A DNA stretch of 64,000 nt, taken from NCBI RefSeq assembly GCF_008253865.1, contig NZ_CP042331.1:5979501-6043500 (forward strand), written 5' to 3'. This stretch comes from Bosea sp. F3-2 (lineage in GTDB: Bacteria; Pseudomonadota; Alphaproteobacteria; Rhizobiales; Beijerinckiaceae). The translations under genes were made by a program, and so were the position numbers. Positions 63,566 through 64,000 of this stretch are shown here, in pieces. Position 1 is the stretch's first letter. Each line of letters begins with the position of its first letter. The notes below the pieces were generated by a model. It worked only from the letters and a program-made list of their open reading frames with translations. It made no database searches and was not told where the DNA came from.

Positions 63566-64000
63566 CCGAGGCCGTTGCGGCCGTCGCGGCGCGGCGGGAG
63601 AGCCGCATGCCGGCGATCGTCGAACTCAGGATGATCGCGATGCCGAAGAACTGGACTCCGCCGAGCCATTGCCCGAGCAGGACGGCGCCGAGGATGGTCG
63701 CGACCGTCGGGCTGAGCAGGCCGAGGAAGGCGACGCTGGCGCCGAGCGTGGTGATACCCCTGATCCAGAGCCAGTAGGTGAGGGCGGTGCCGATCAGGAC
63801 GAGGTAGCTCAGTCCGAGCCCGTTCAGCGCGGTCGGCCTCGGCGGCAGGCCTTCGACCAGCAGCGCGACCGGCAGTAGGATCAGCCCGCCGAGCGTCAGC
63901 TGCCAGGCCGCCAGCGCCAGGGGGGAGCCCATCTTGCCCCAGCGCTCGATCAGCACGGTTCCGGTCGCCATCGAGGCGGCGCTGGCGAGGCCGGCGATGA
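63540..64000 (-). CDS. EamA/DMT family transporter, 5' end outside window
   Basis: The visible C-terminal half (~150 residues) has four or five membrane segments: LALAAWQLTLGGLILLPVAL, LSYLVLIGTALTYWLWIRGI, ASVAFLGLLSPTVATILGAV, and GIAIILSSTIAGMRLSRR. The TALTYWLW...LGAS-x-A-x-x-x-x-L-x-P block is the second EamA repeat. The frame stays open to the window edge (AGLASAASMATGTVL). Substrate unknown. Convergent with murB. Confidence 0.85.
   Translation of the reverse strand, partial: IAGLASAASMATGTVLIERWGKMGSPLALAAWQLTLGGLILLPVALLVEGLPPRPTALNGLGLSYLVLIGTALTYWLWIRGITTLGASVAFLGLLSPTVATILGAVLLGQWLGGVQFFGIAIILSSTIAGMRLSRRAATAATASATPQPRAA

Overview
The window looks like a chromosome segment of a GC-rich alphaproteobacterium of the order Hyphomicrobiales, most like Bosea. 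The reasons are a complete dcw run of alphaproteobacterial type, a class A RNase P RNA, metF-metH behind an ArsR-methyltransferase regulator, OhrR/Ohr, and EcfG-like promoter motifs (GGAAC-N16/17-CGTT) in front of stress genes. The genus is an inference from gene content and style, not from a search.

Positions 1-27,100 form an accessory, stress-flavoured region with many small genes and much decay. From the left: a partial and an unknown gene, an alcohol dehydrogenase remnant, an MFS exporter, a SAM methyltransferase, an inositol-monophosphatase-type enzyme with a truncated relative beside it, a DUF892 ferritin-like protein, an iron-permease-family protein, a second MFS transporter, then glycosyltransferase / glycogen-debranching-type glycosidase / isochorismatase-fold hydrolase / exonuclease III. 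After a Ku remnant come a PepSY-like secreted protein, a Gly-rich stress protein, a second DUF892 protein with compensating deletions, two tiny genes, SDR and DUF3008, a protein with tandem HARP-like domains, a CHRD protein, and a very large CheB-CheR-PAS-HWE kinase overlapping its receiver. A Gly-zipper lipoprotein, a ku gene broken by one base, small proteins and a truncated IS110 transposase close the region. Five or six EcfG-like promoters scattered here suggest that much of it belongs to the general stress response.

Positions 27,200-44,700 are ordinary core and semi-core genes: an ArsR-methyltransferase regulator with a perfect 16-bp palindrome, metF, metH, a PhnA-domain protein, a GNAT acetyltransferase, a PAS/degenerate-GGDEF protein, a MacAB-type efflux system, an AmpD-like amidase, a DjlA-like co-chaperone, a lytic transglycosylase, rnpB, an MBL-fold hydrolase, and divergent ohr/ohrR. 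Palindromic intergenic repeats sit between many of these.

Positions 45,021-63,565 are the division and cell-wall cluster: mraZ-rsmH-ftsL-ftsI-murE-murF-mraY-murD, then an oppositely oriented molybdenum hydroxylase operon (IorA-like, IorB-like, cytochrome c) with a divergent TetR regulator, then ftsW-murG-murC-murB. Together these enzymes build lipid II (MurC-D-E-F, MraY, MurG, with MurB making UDP-MurNAc) and the septal synthase FtsW/FtsI with FtsL. Between ftsW and murG lies a 268-bp non-coding element with 33-bp terminal inverted repeats whose left end supplies the ftsW stop codon. The window ends in a partial EamA-type transporter convergent with murB.
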